Below, in pieces: positions 38,512 through 47,373 of a DNA stretch of 64,000 nt. The DNA lies in assembly GCF_014621695.1 (NCBI RefSeq), contig NZ_CP061281.1, positions 6,448,001 to 6,512,000 of the forward strand. The letters are read 5' to 3'. The notes below the pieces were generated by a model that was not told the DNA's origin, made no database searches, and saw only the letters and a program-made list of their open reading frames with translations. Source of the DNA: Streptomyces xanthii. Its GTDB lineage: Bacteria; Actinomycetota; Actinomycetes; Streptomycetales; Streptomycetaceae. A program made the position numbers and the translations under genes. The first letter of the stretch is position 1, and each line of letters begins with the position of its first letter.

Positions 38512-39693
38512 ATGACCATCACCGAGACGAACACGGCGACCGGCGCCGCACCGGCCCGCCAGATCGTGCCGCCCGAGGAGCTGTACGCCCAGGAGCTGGC
38601 GTTCCTCGCCGCCCATGACGAAGGCCCGCGGCCGCCCGGCTGGGCGCTGACGCCCCGCGCGGTCGTCACCTTCGCCATGGGCAGCGACCAGCCGCTGAGC
38701 CTGCCCGAGGGCGCCGCCGCGCCCGAGGGGACGCCCCGGCGCATGACGATCCGACGCAAGTTCGTCGGCGAACGGGCGCTCGTGGAGCGGTGCGTGGTGA
38801 CTCTCGCGGGCGAGCGCGGGCTGCTGCTCGTCGGCGAGCCCGGTACCGCCAAGTCGATGCTGTCCGAACTGCTCGCCGCCGCCGTCAGCGGCACCAGCGC
38901 CCTCACCGTCCAGGGCACGGCCGGCACCACCGAGGACCAGCTCAAGTACGGCTGGAACTACGCGCTGCTGCTCGCGCAGGGCCCCAGCCCGAAGGCGCTC
39001 GTGCCCTCGCCCGTCCTCACCGCGATGCGCCGCGGCGCCGTCGCCCGGGTCGAGGAGGTCACGCGCTGCCTGCCCGAGGTGCAGGACGCGCTGATCTCGC
39101 TGCTCTCCGAGCGCCGCGTCGCCGTGCCCGAGCTCGCCGGCACCGAGGACGCCCAGGCGCACGCGGCCCCCGGGTTCAACGTCATCGCGACGGCCAACCT
39201 CCGCGACAAGGGCGCCTCCGAGATGTCCGCCGCCCTCAAGCGCCGGTTCAACTTCGAGACCGTCGGCCCCATCGGCGACTTCGAGGCCGAACTGGACCTC
39301 GTGCGCAGCCAGTCCAGGGCCGCCGTGGAGCGCTCCGGCGCCGAGTACCGGCTCGACGACACGGTCCTCGACATCCTCGTGACCGCCTTCCGTGAGCTGC
39401 GCAGCGGCCGCTCGGCCGAGGGCTGGGAGATCGAGCGGCCCTCCACCGTCATGAGCACCGCCGAGGCCGTGTCCGTGGCCACCGCCCTGGGTCTCGCCAC
39501 GGCGTACTTCCCCGGCGACCGGGACCCCCTCGCGCTGCTGCCCGGCCACCTCACGGGCGTCGTGCGCAAGGACGACCCGGCGGACGCGGCCCGGCTGCTC
39601 GGCTACTGGGACGGGGCCGTGCGCCGCCGCGCCGAGGAGGGCTCCGCCACCTGGCGCACCCTGTGGGACCTGCGACCGGTGCTGGAGGGCTGA
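38512..39693 (+). CDS. MoxR-type AAA+ ATPase
   Basis: This 393-residue ATPase has Walker A GEPGTAKS at 108-115 and sensor 1 NVIATANL at 223-230. The arginine-finger region LKRRFNF lies at 242-248, with the MoxR-type insertion pattern in between. The Walker B position reads GAVARVEEVTRC (175-186), where the usual hydrophobic-DE becomes RVEE, so the first acidic residue is Glu. The closest architecture I know is E. coli YehL. MoxR ATPases work with vWA proteins to remodel or load metal onto targets, and the next gene carries a vWA domain. The gap to the preceding gene is 55 bases, and to the next 5 bases. Confidence 0.92.
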   Translation: MTITETNTATGAAPARQIVPPEELYAQELAFLAAHDEGPRPPGWALTPRAVVTFAMGSDQPLSLPEGAAAPEGTPRRMTIRRKFVGERALVERCVVTLAGERGLLLVGEPGTAKSMLSELLAAAVSGTSALTVQGTAGTTEDQLKYGWNYALLLAQGPSPKALVPSPVLTAMRRGAVARVEEVTRCLPEVQDALISLLSERRVAVPELAGTEDAQAHAAPGFNVIATANLRDKGASEMSAALKRRFNFETVGPIGDFEAELDLVRSQSRAAVERSGAEYRLDDTVLDILVTAFRELRSGRSAEGWEIERPSTVMSTAEAVSVATALGLATAYFPGDRDPLALLPGHLTGVVRKDDPADAARLLGYWDGAVRRRAEEGSATWRTLWDLRPVLEG

Positions 39694-39698
39694 CCCGC

Positions 39699-42600
39699 AT
39701 GACCACCCCGCCGCCGCTGCCGCAGGCCCCGGACGAGGCCGTCGCGGCGCTCACCGCGCCCGACGGCCCGTACCTGATCGGCGTACGGCACCACGCGCCG
39801 TCGCTCGCCGCCGCCGTGCCCCGGCTGCTCGACGCGGCGCGGCCCGACGTGCTGCTCGTCGAACTGCCCGCGGAGACCCAGGACTTCCTGGGCTGGCTGG
39901 CCGACGAGGAGACCGTCGCGCCCGTCGCCCTCGCGGCGGTCCCGGAGCCGGAGCCCGGGGCGGACGCGGCGGCGGACCGGCGGGGCCCGGCGTTCTACCC
40001 CTTCGCCGACTTCTCGCCCGAACTGGCGGCGCTGCGCTGGGCCCGGGACGCGGGCGTGCCCGTGCTCGCCTGCGACCTGCCGCTCGCCGACCGCGCCTGG
40101 CGCGAGCCCCGGCAGCACGGCCCGGCCGCCTCGGGCCCGGATCTCCGGCACGCCCTGCGCGACCGTCTCACCGGCCGCGAGGGCGACGACCTGTGGGACC
40201 GCCTCGTCGAGGCCCCCGCCCCCGGTGCCACCCCCGAGGAACTGCGCCGCGCCGCCCTGCTCACCGGCTGGGCCCTGCGCCGCGACGCGGCGGACGGCCC
40301 CGGCATCGACCCGCTCGACCTCGCCCGCGAGTCCTGGATGCGGGGCCGCCTGCGCGAGGCGAGCCGGGACGGGCGCCGGGCGGCGGCGGTGATCGGCTCG
40401 TTCCACGCGGCCGCCCTGACCGGGGCGGCCCTGAGCGCCGACTCCCTGACCGAGGATCCCCCGAGCACGCAGCCTCAGGCTCCCGGACACCCGCCCGCCG
40501 GCGGCCCCGGCAGCACCGTCAGCCTCATCCCGTACACGTATCCGCTGCTCGACGCCCGGTCCGGCTACCCGGCCGGCATCCGGGACCCCGAATGGCAGCA
40601 CCGGGTGCTGGACGCGGCCGGGGACCCGGACGCGCTGCGTGAGGCCGTGCTGCGGGCCGCCGTCGCCGTCAGCGCGGACCTCCGAGCCCAGGGACACCCG
40701 AGCGGTCCGGCCGACGCCCGCGAGGTGGCCCGGGTCGCCGGGGACCTCGCCGCGCTGCGCGGGCTGCGCGCCCCCGGCCGCGGTGAACTCGTCGAGGCGC
40801 TCCAGACGGTGCTCGCCCAGGGCGAACCCCTCGGGCGGGGCCGCGCCGTGGCCCGCGCCATGGAGCGCGTGCTGGTCGGCGAGCGCACCGGCCGGCCCAC
40901 ACCCGCCGCACCCCGCGGCGGACTCGGACCCGCCGTCGAGCGGGAGGCGGCCGAACTGGGACTGCCCGGCCCGGCCGAGCCCGGCAAGGAGCGCGACCTG
41001 CGGCTCGACCCGCTGCGCACCCCGCGCGACCGGCGCCGCGAGATCCTGTTCCGGCGCCTGACCGTCTGCGGAGTGCCGTACGCGGACGAGCAGGGGGTCA
41101 CCGGCGCGGGCGGGGCCGACGCGCTCACCACCCGGTGGACCGTGACCTGGACCCCGGCGACCGCCGCCGTCCTGACGACCGCGAGCGTGCGCGGCGTGAC
41201 CCCGGCCCAGGCGGCGCAGGGCGTCCTGCGCGCCCGGGCCCGCGCCGCCCGCGACGAGGGCGGGCCCACCCCCGCCCAGGCCCTCGCCGCGCTCGTGGCC
41301 GCCGCCGAGTGCGCGCTGCCCGAGCTCGCGGAGGAGGCACTCGAGGAGCTGTCCCGGGCGCTCCCGGCCGCCGGTTCGCCGGCCGAGCTCCTCACGGGGC
41401 TCGCCCTCGTGGACCGGCTCGCCGCCGGGCACGTCGCCGGGTTCACGCCCGACGGCGACCGGCCCGCCCGGCTCGCCGCGGCGTCCGAGGTGCTGAGCGC
41501 CGCCGCGGTGCGCGCCGTCGAGGGCATCACCGGCTCCGAGGACCCCGAGGACGCCCGCGCCCTGGTCGAACTGGCGCGCCGCGCCGACGCGCTGGGGTCC
41601 CTGCGGCTCACCGACGCGCTGGCCGCGCTCGCCGCCGACGGCACCCCGCTCATGGCCGCCGCCGCGGCGGCCGTACGGGTCCTGCTGGGCCATGCGCCGG
41701 CCCCGGAGCTCGGCGCCCGCGTCGCCTCCTGGGTCGACGCCGCCTCCGGCTCCGCCGCGCGCGCCGCCCTGACCGCCCGTCTGACCGGCCTGTGCACCGC
41801 CGCCGGCGCCCTCCTGGAGACCGCGCCGGACGCGCTGGACCCGCTGCTCGACCGGGTGACGGAGCTGACCGACCGGGCGTTCCTCGACCGGCTCCCCGCC
41901 CTGCGCGGCGGCTTCGACACCCTGTCACCGGCCGCGCGCGAGCGCCTCCTGGAGACGGTCGAGACCCGCATCGGCACGGCCGTCGGCGATCTGACGGTCG
42001 ACCCGGCGACCCAGGCGGTCTGGACGCGGGCGGACCTGGCGGCGGCGCAGGCCGTGGCCGCACTGGATCTGGGCGTGCCGCTGACCCCCGTACCGCAACC
42101 GATCGCCGCACCGCACCCCACCGGCCCCGTGCCCCCCGCAGGCGGAGCCGGAGGAAGCATCACTCCGGCCGAGCGCTGGCGGCTCGCGCTCGGGCGGCAT
42201 GCCGACGAACTGCCGTCCCGCACCGCCCCGTTGGCCACCGCGCTCGACGAGCTGTACGGGGCCGGCCGCGGCGAGGGCTCCCGCGGCGGGCTGCGGGCGC
42301 GCGGCGGCGGACGCGAGGCCCCCTACCCCGGAGTGCGGGAATGGGCCGAGGAGCTCACCGCGCTGTTCGGCCCCGGTGTACGTGAAGAAGTCCTGGCCGC
42401 CGCCGCGGCGGCGGGCCGCACCGACGCCGTCGAAGCGCTCGACCCGGACGCGGCGCGCCCCTCCGTCGAACTGCTGCGCACCGTCCTGCAGCACGCGGGC
42501 GGCCTGCCCGAGTCCCGGGTCGCCGCACTGCGCCCGCTCGTCCGCCGCCTCGTGGACGAACTGACCCGCGCCCTCGCCACCCGCCTGCGCCCCGCGCTCA

Positions 42601-43256
42601 CGGGCGCCGCCACGGCCCGCCCCACCCGGCGCCCCGGCGGCGGCCTCGACCTGGCCCGCACGCTGCGCGCCAACCTCGCGACGGCGCGTCGCGGGGACGA
42701 CGGGCGGATCGTCGTCGTGCCCGAGCACCCGGTCTTCCACGGGCGGGCTCGGCGCTCCGCCGACTGGCGGCTGATCATCGTCACGGACGTCTCCGGCTCG
42801 ATGGAGGCCTCCACGATCTGGGCGGCGCTGACCGCGTCCGTGCTCGCGGGCGTGCCGGCCCTGTCCACGCACTTCCTGGCGTTCTCGACCGAGGTCATCG
42901 ACCTGACCGAGCACGTCAGCGATCCGCTGTCGCTGCTCCTGGAGACACGGGTCGGCGGCGGTACGCACATCGCGGCCGGCCTGCGCCACGCGCGCCGCCT
43001 GGTCACCGCGCCGTCCCGCACGCTCGTCGTGGTCATCAGCGACTTCGAGGAGGGCTACCCGGTCGGCGGCCTCCTCGGCGAGGTCCGCGAACTCGTCGGC
43101 GCGGGCTGCCATGTGCTCGGCTGCGCCAGCCTCGACGACGCCGGCCGGCCGCGCTACTCGCCGGGCACGGCCGGCCAACTCGTGGCGGCGGGCATGCCCG
43201 TGGCCGCCCTGAGCCCGTTGGAACTCGCCCGCTGGGTGGGGGAGAGGATCCGATGA
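39699..43256 (+). CDS. DUF5682-like protein fused to a C-terminal vWA domain
   Basis: The protein has 1185 residues. The N-terminal part (about 1-300) begins GPYLIGVRHHAPSLAAAV and contains VLLVELPAETQDF, PVLACDLPLADRA and VIGSFHAAAL, the pattern of DUF5682 (a ChaN/TraB-like fold). A long helical middle (about 400-950) is Ala/Leu/Arg-rich. The C-terminal 170 residues are a complete vWA (CoxE-like) domain with MIDAS residues Asp1030, Ser1032 and Ser1034 (DVSGS), Thr1089 (GGGTHI) and Asp1115 (ISDFEEG). In E. coli the two halves are, as I recall, separate proteins YehM and YehP, so here they are fused. The ATG overlaps nothing upstream; its stop overlaps the SWIM gene start. Confidence 0.88.
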   Translation: MTTPPPLPQAPDEAVAALTAPDGPYLIGVRHHAPSLAAAVPRLLDAARPDVLLVELPAETQDFLGWLADEETVAPVALAAVPEPEPGADAAADRRGPAFYPFADFSPELAALRWARDAGVPVLACDLPLADRAWREPRQHGPAASGPDLRHALRDRLTGREGDDLWDRLVEAPAPGATPEELRRAALLTGWALRRDAADGPGIDPLDLARESWMRGRLREASRDGRRAAAVIGSFHAAALTGAALSADSLTEDPPSTQPQAPGHPPAGGPGSTVSLIPYTYPLLDARSGYPAGIRDPEWQHRVLDAAGDPDALREAVLRAAVAVSADLRAQGHPSGPADAREVARVAGDLAALRGLRAPGRGELVEALQTVLAQGEPLGRGRAVARAMERVLVGERTGRPTPAAPRGGLGPAVEREAAELGLPGPAEPGKERDLRLDPLRTPRDRRREILFRRLTVCGVPYADEQGVTGAGGADALTTRWTVTWTPATAAVLTTASVRGVTPAQAAQGVLRARARAARDEGGPTPAQALAALVAAAECALPELAEEALEELSRALPAAGSPAELLTGLALVDRLAAGHVAGFTPDGDRPARLAAASEVLSAAAVRAVEGITGSEDPEDARALVELARRADALGSLRLTDALAALAADGTPLMAAAAAAVRVLLGHAPAPELGARVASWVDAASGSAARAALTARLTGLCTAAGALLETAPDALDPLLDRVTELTDRAFLDRLPALRGGFDTLSPAARERLLETVETRIGTAVGDLTVDPATQAVWTRADLAAAQAVAALDLGVPLTPVPQPIAAPHPTGPVPPAGGAGGSITPAERWRLALGRHADELPSRTAPLATALDELYGAGRGEGSRGGLRARGGGREAPYPGVREWAEELTALFGPGVREEVLAAAAAAGRTDAVEALDPDAARPSVELLRTVLQHAGGLPESRVAALRPLVRRLVDELTRALATRLRPALTGAATARPTRRPGGGLDLARTLRANLATARRGDDGRIVVVPEHPVFHGRARRSADWRLIIVTDVSGSMEASTIWAALTASVLAGVPALSTHFLAFSTEVIDLTEHVSDPLSLLLETRVGGGTHIAAGLRHARRLVTAPSRTLVVVISDFEEGYPVGGLLGEVRELVGAGCHVLGCASLDDAGRPRYSPGTAGQLVAAGMPVAALSPLELARWVGERIR

Positions 43257-45070
43257 CCACCGCTGGACTGCCGCCGGTGCTGCCCGACGTCACCGCCGAG
43301 ATCGTCGAGGCGCTGACCCCCCGGCTCGCCAAGCGGCTGGACGCCGCCGTGGCCAAGCTCGCGGCCCGCCCGCACACGGTCGACCCGGCGTCGGGCGTCC
43401 ACCGGATCGCCGTGGACGAGGAGTCGAACGTCGAACTCCGCCCGACGGACGGCATCGTGACCACCCCGGACGCGATCCACTGCGACTGCCTCCTGTCCCC
43501 GGCCTGCGTCCACCGCGCGGCGGCGGCGACCCTGGCACCGGTGGCGGTCGACGCCGTCCAGGACATGAGCGCGGAGCCGGAGCCGGAGCAGGAGTCAGAG
43601 CCACGGCCGGAGTCGGGGCCAGGCGCGGAGCAGAATTCCACTGAGGCGACTACGGGACCCCCCGCCCACCCCGAGCCGAGCCCCTCGGAGCAGCCGAGCA
43701 CCCCCGCACACGACACCACCGAGCACACCGTCGCCGCCCACGCCCTCTGGACCGCCGCCGCCCGACTCCTCGACGCCGGGGTCGACGGCGCCGGAGCCGT
43801 CGCCCAGGCCGGACTGCTCCGCGCCGCGCACATCGCCAAGGTCGCGGGCCTGCACCGCCCCGCGGCCGCCGCGATCCGCGTCGTGAACGGCGTACGCGCG
43901 GCCCGCGGCGCCGACCCCGCCCACCGCACCGCCGAACTGGCGGACGCGCTCACCGAGTTGCTCGGCATCGCCCACGCCCTGGGCACGTCCGGCACGGACC
44001 CCGCCGCGACGGCCGCCCTGCGCGGCACGGCCCGCCGCAGCTACGCCCAGGCCGGATCGCTGCGCCTGTACGGCCTGTTCACCGAGCCCGTCCTGACCGC
44101 GACCGGACACGCGGGCTGCGTCACCTGGACCGCCGACGCCGACGGCACCCTGTACCAGGTCCCGGACATCGCCCCGGGCGGGGCGAACCGGGCGCGGGGC
44201 GTCGCCGACCGCGCCGTCCGCCTCGGCGACACCGCCCTGACCCACCGCGAGCTGTCCGCGGCCGGCCTCGTGGTCTCCGGCGCCACGGTCGCCGAGGACG
44301 GCCGCCTCGGCGCGGGCAAGGCGGTCCAGGCGGTCCGGGCCAAGGGCGCCGACTGGACCGAACCCCCGCTGGACGCCCTGTGGTCCGTACCCCTGGCCGA
44401 CCAGGCGGCGCGGGCGCGCCGTTCGCCGGACGGGCTGCTGTTCCTGGACGCCACCCTCGGCGGCGTCCTCCGCGAGCGGGACGGCGAGAGCCTGGTGGCC
44501 CACTGTCAGGGGGTCACCGTCCGGCTCGCCGTCGCCCACGACGACCCGGGACTCGCCCACCGGGAGAACCTCACCCTGCTTGCCTCGGCCCCCGGCACCC
44601 GCGTCCGGCTCATCGCCCGGCTCGTCCCCTCCACTCCGGCCCGTGTGATGCCCCTCGCGGTGCGCCTGCCGTCCGGTGCCCGGCACGACCTCGGCCTGGA
44701 CCGGCTGACCCGCGCCGACCTCCCCGTACCGACCGCCAGCGGTGGCGAGGCCTCGCCCGGACCCCTGCCCGGCACGCCCCCGCCGCCCGTCCACCCCCTG
44801 CGCCGCCGCGTCGAGCAGTCCCTCGTCGCCGGACGCCGCGCCCTCACCCTCGCCCGGCCCGACGAGGCCCCCGCCCTGCGCCGGGCGGGCCTGCCCACGG
44901 CCGCGGTCCTCCTGGAGGCACTGCTCCGCGCGGCCGCCGACCGGGGCCGGGACCCGTTCGGCCGCCTGGCCCCCGCAGACCTCGACGCGTTCGCCCGCAC
45001 CTGGCTGGCCTGCGCCCGCTACACCCAGGAGGTCACCGAGGCCTTGGGCACGGAGGCATGGAAGGCATAG
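43253..45070 (+). CDS. SWIM zinc-finger protein
   Basis: This 605-residue protein has a canonical SWIM finger near the N-terminus (Cys77, Cys79, Cys85, His87 in HCDCLLSPACVH). It matches CxCx(n)CxH, a zinc-binding fold for DNA or protein contacts. Next comes a Glu/Pro-rich linker (residues about 105-160), then a helical region (about 165-270), beta-rich segments (about 280-500) and a helical C-terminus. The arrangement matches E. coli YehQ, the fourth member of yehLMPQ. The ATG overlaps the preceding stop (ATGA), and nothing follows on the same strand for about 120 bases, so it ends the cluster. Confidence 0.88.
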   Translation: MTTAGLPPVLPDVTAEIVEALTPRLAKRLDAAVAKLAARPHTVDPASGVHRIAVDEESNVELRPTDGIVTTPDAIHCDCLLSPACVHRAAAATLAPVAVDAVQDMSAEPEPEQESEPRPESGPGAEQNSTEATTGPPAHPEPSPSEQPSTPAHDTTEHTVAAHALWTAAARLLDAGVDGAGAVAQAGLLRAAHIAKVAGLHRPAAAAIRVVNGVRAARGADPAHRTAELADALTELLGIAHALGTSGTDPAATAALRGTARRSYAQAGSLRLYGLFTEPVLTATGHAGCVTWTADADGTLYQVPDIAPGGANRARGVADRAVRLGDTALTHRELSAAGLVVSGATVAEDGRLGAGKAVQAVRAKGADWTEPPLDALWSVPLADQAARARRSPDGLLFLDATLGGVLRERDGESLVAHCQGVTVRLAVAHDDPGLAHRENLTLLASAPGTRVRLIARLVPSTPARVMPLAVRLPSGARHDLGLDRLTRADLPVPTASGGEASPGPLPGTPPPPVHPLRRRVEQSLVAGRRALTLARPDEAPALRRAGLPTAAVLLEALLRAAADRGRDPFGRLAPADLDAFARTWLACARYTQEVTEALGTEAWKA

Positions 45071-45153
45071 CCCCACACTTCGCAAAAGCCCTATAAGGCC
45101 TCTGAGAGCCATGGGCTCCGTACGGCACGCGCTGTGAGACGTCATCCTTCCGG

Positions 45154-45185
45154 ATGAGACATCTGTGTCTCATTCAAGCTATGCT
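45154..45185 (+). promoter_or_regulatory. Promoter and palindromic operator of the TetR/MFS pair
   Basis: ATGAGACA-TCTG-TGTCTCAT (45154-45173) is a perfect 8-bp inverted repeat. It is followed by TATGCT (45180-45185), a good -10 that ends 6 bases before the ATG at 45192, so transcripts are probably leaderless. The palindrome covers the -35 position, as expected of an autoregulatory TetR operator. Confidence 0.75.
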
Positions 45186-45191
45186 CGTCTC

Positions 45192-45743
45192 ATGGCTGTC
45201 GACCGATCCCAGACGCTGCACGCCGCAGCGGCCCTCCTCACCCGCAAGTCCACCGCCACGATGGACGAGGTGGCGAAGGCCGCCGGCATCAGCCGCGCCA
45301 CGCTGCACCGCCACTTCGCGGGCCGTGACGCGCTCGTGCGCGCGCTGGAGGAGCTGGGCATCCAGGAGTGCGAGGCGGCCCTCGACCGGGCGGCCCTCGA
45401 CTCCGGCCCGGCCGAGGACGCGCTGCGCCGGCTCATCCGCGAGCTCGAGGCGGCCGCCCCGCTGCTGGCCTTCCTGAACACGGAGAGCCAGCTGTTCGAG
45501 GGCGAGGAGCAGCACGCCGGCTGGGCCCGGATGGACGCCCGCATGGCCGCGCTGTTCCGGCGCGGCCAGGAATCCGGCGAGTTCCGGATCGATCTGACCC
45601 CCGCCTGGCTGTGCGAGGCGCTCTACGGCCTCGTCGCCAGCGCGGCCTGGGCCGTACAGGACGGCCGCGTCGCGGCCAAGGACTTCTCATACATGATCGC
45701 CGAGCTGCTGCTCGGCGGCGCACGACGGAGCGTGGAACCATGA
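45192..45743 (+). CDS. TetR/AcrR-family repressor
   Basis: This 183-residue protein has an N-terminal TetR helix-turn-helix (residues about 8-52, ATMDEVAKAAGISRATLHRHFAGRDALVRAL) and a C-terminal ligand-binding helical domain. No ribosome binding site precedes the ATG, in line with a leaderless message from TATGCT at 45180. The stop overlaps the start of the MFS gene (ATGA), making a regulator-exporter operon. It probably binds the 20-base palindrome upstream and is released by the drug or metabolite that the pump exports. Confidence 0.93.
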   Translation: MAVDRSQTLHAAAALLTRKSTATMDEVAKAAGISRATLHRHFAGRDALVRALEELGIQECEAALDRAALDSGPAEDALRRLIRELEAAAPLLAFLNTESQLFEGEEQHAGWARMDARMAALFRRGQESGEFRIDLTPAWLCEALYGLVASAAWAVQDGRVAAKDFSYMIAELLLGGARRSVEP

Positions 45744-47269
45744 CCAGCACCCACCAGCGACCCCAGGTACCGGAGGTGGTGGCGCGCCCCGGCCGGTGGC
45801 TCGCCCTCTCCGTGCTCGTGCTGGCCGTGCTGCTCGTCGCCGTGGACGCGACCGTCCTCGGCCTCGCGACCCCCTACATCAGCGAGGACCTGGAGCCCTC
45901 CGGCACGCAGCTGCTGTGGATCGGCGACGTGTACTCGTTCGTCATCGCCGGACTCCTCGTCTCCATGGGCAGCCTCGGCGACCGCATCGGCCGCAAGAAG
46001 CTGCTGCTCACGGGCGCCGTGGCGTTCGGCGCGGTCTCGGTGCTCAACGCGTACGCGACGACGCCGGAGCTGATGATCCTGGCGCGCGCCCTGCTCGGCG
46101 TCGCCGGTGCCACCCTGATGCCCTCGACCCTGGCGCTGATCCGGAACATCTTCCACGACCCGCGCGAGCGTTCCCTCGCCGTCGGCATCTGGGGCGCCAT
46201 GGCCTCGGCCGGCGCGGCCGTGGGCCCGGTCGTCGGCGGCTTCCTGCTCGAGCACTTCTGGTGGGGCTCGGTGTTCCTCATCAACCTGCCCGTCATGGCG
46301 GTGCTGGTGGTGATCGGCGCCAAGCTGATCCCCGAGTCGAAGAACCCGGTCCCCGGCCCGTGGGACCTGCCCAGTGTCGGCCTGTCGCTCGTCGGCATGA
46401 TCGGTGTCGTCTACGCGGTCAAGGAGGCGGCGGCGCACGGTCTCACCTGGGACGTCGCCCTGTCCGCGCTCATCGGCCTGGGTGCCCTCGCCGGGTTCGT
46501 GCGGCGCCAGCTCACCCTGGAGTCGCCGCTGCTCGACATGCGCCTGTTCCGCAACCGGGGCTTCTCCGGCGCGGTCCTCGCCGACCTGCTGACCATCCTC
46601 GGCCTGTCCGGCCTGGTGTTCTTCCTGTCCCAGTTCCTCCAACTGGTCCAGGGCCGCAGGCCCTTCGAGGCCGGTCTCGCCGAACTGCCCGCCGCGATCG
46701 GCGCGGTCGTCGCCGGACTCGTCGCCGGCGCCGTCGCACGCCGCTTCTCGGTGCGCGTCGTCGTCGCGGGCGGACTCGCCGCGGTCGGCCTGTCCCTGGC
46801 CGTCCTCACGGGCCTGAGCCAGGACACGGGCTACCCGCTGCTCGGCACGGTGCTCCTGGTCGTCGGCGTCGGCGCCGGCTTCTCGTTCACCGTGACGGCC
46901 GACGTCATCCTCTCCAGCGTCCCCAAGGAACAGGCGGGCGCGGCCTCGGCGGTCTCGGAGACGGCGTACGAACTGGGCGCGGCGCTCGGCATCGCCCTGC
47001 TCGGCTCGATCGTCACCGGCGTCTACGCGGGCTTCACGGCCCCCGCCGGCACCCCGGCCGAGGTCGCCGACGCGGCCCACGCCTCGCTCGGCGGCGCCGT
47101 CGAGTCCGCGGCCGCGCTGCCGCCGGCGCAGGCCCACGAGCTGCTCGGCTCGGCGCAGGGCGCCTTCGTCGACGGGCTCCAGGTGGCCGCGGGCATCGGC
47201 GCCGCGGTGCTGCTCGCGACCTCGGTCGCGGCCTGGTTCCTGCTGCGCGGCCAGCAGTTGGAGAAGTGA
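45740..47269 (+). CDS. MFS drug exporter, DHA2 (14-helix) type
   Basis: This 509-residue membrane protein has about 14 helices. The N-terminal helix ends LLVAVDATVLGLATP (the D-x-T-x-V antiporter motif of drug:H+ antiporters-2). Motif A is GSLGDRIGRKKLL, and motif C is in the fifth helix region GAAVGPVVGGFLLEH. Relatives such as SmvA, QacA and LfrA export cations, dyes and antibiotics. It is cotranscribed with the TetR repressor. A 23-bp terminator lies beyond its stop. Confidence 0.93.
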   Translation: MTSTHQRPQVPEVVARPGRWLALSVLVLAVLLVAVDATVLGLATPYISEDLEPSGTQLLWIGDVYSFVIAGLLVSMGSLGDRIGRKKLLLTGAVAFGAVSVLNAYATTPELMILARALLGVAGATLMPSTLALIRNIFHDPRERSLAVGIWGAMASAGAAVGPVVGGFLLEHFWWGSVFLINLPVMAVLVVIGAKLIPESKNPVPGPWDLPSVGLSLVGMIGVVYAVKEAAAHGLTWDVALSALIGLGALAGFVRRQLTLESPLLDMRLFRNRGFSGAVLADLLTILGLSGLVFFLSQFLQLVQGRRPFEAGLAELPAAIGAVVAGLVAGAVARRFSVRVVVAGGLAAVGLSLAVLTGLSQDTGYPLLGTVLLVVGVGAGFSFTVTADVILSSVPKEQAGAASAVSETAYELGAALGIALLGSIVTGVYAGFTAPAGTPAEVADAAHASLGGAVESAAALPPAQAHELLGSAQGAFVDGLQVAAGIGAAVLLATSVAAWFLLRGQQLEK

Positions 47270-47308
47270 CACGCCCCGGTGACGCCGTCCGGGTGAACAC
47301 GGCGCGAC

Positions 47309-47358
47309 GACCGGGGCCCGGCCCCGCGGAGCGAACTCCGCGGGGCCGGGCCCCGGTC
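47309..47358. terminator. Bidirectional terminator between MFS and acyltransferase genes
   Basis: A perfect 23-bp stem (47309-47331 with 47336-47358), loop CGAA on the plus strand (UUCG on the minus), sits between two convergent genes and can serve both. Confidence 0.92.
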
Positions 47359-47373
47359 ACAGCAGGTGGAGGG

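Noticed and set aside
36408..38945. Long minus-strand frame opposite the giant gene of the MoxR cluster
   Set aside because: The plus-strand gene is coupled on both sides and has structured sequence; the antisense product is Gly/Arg/Ala-rich filler.
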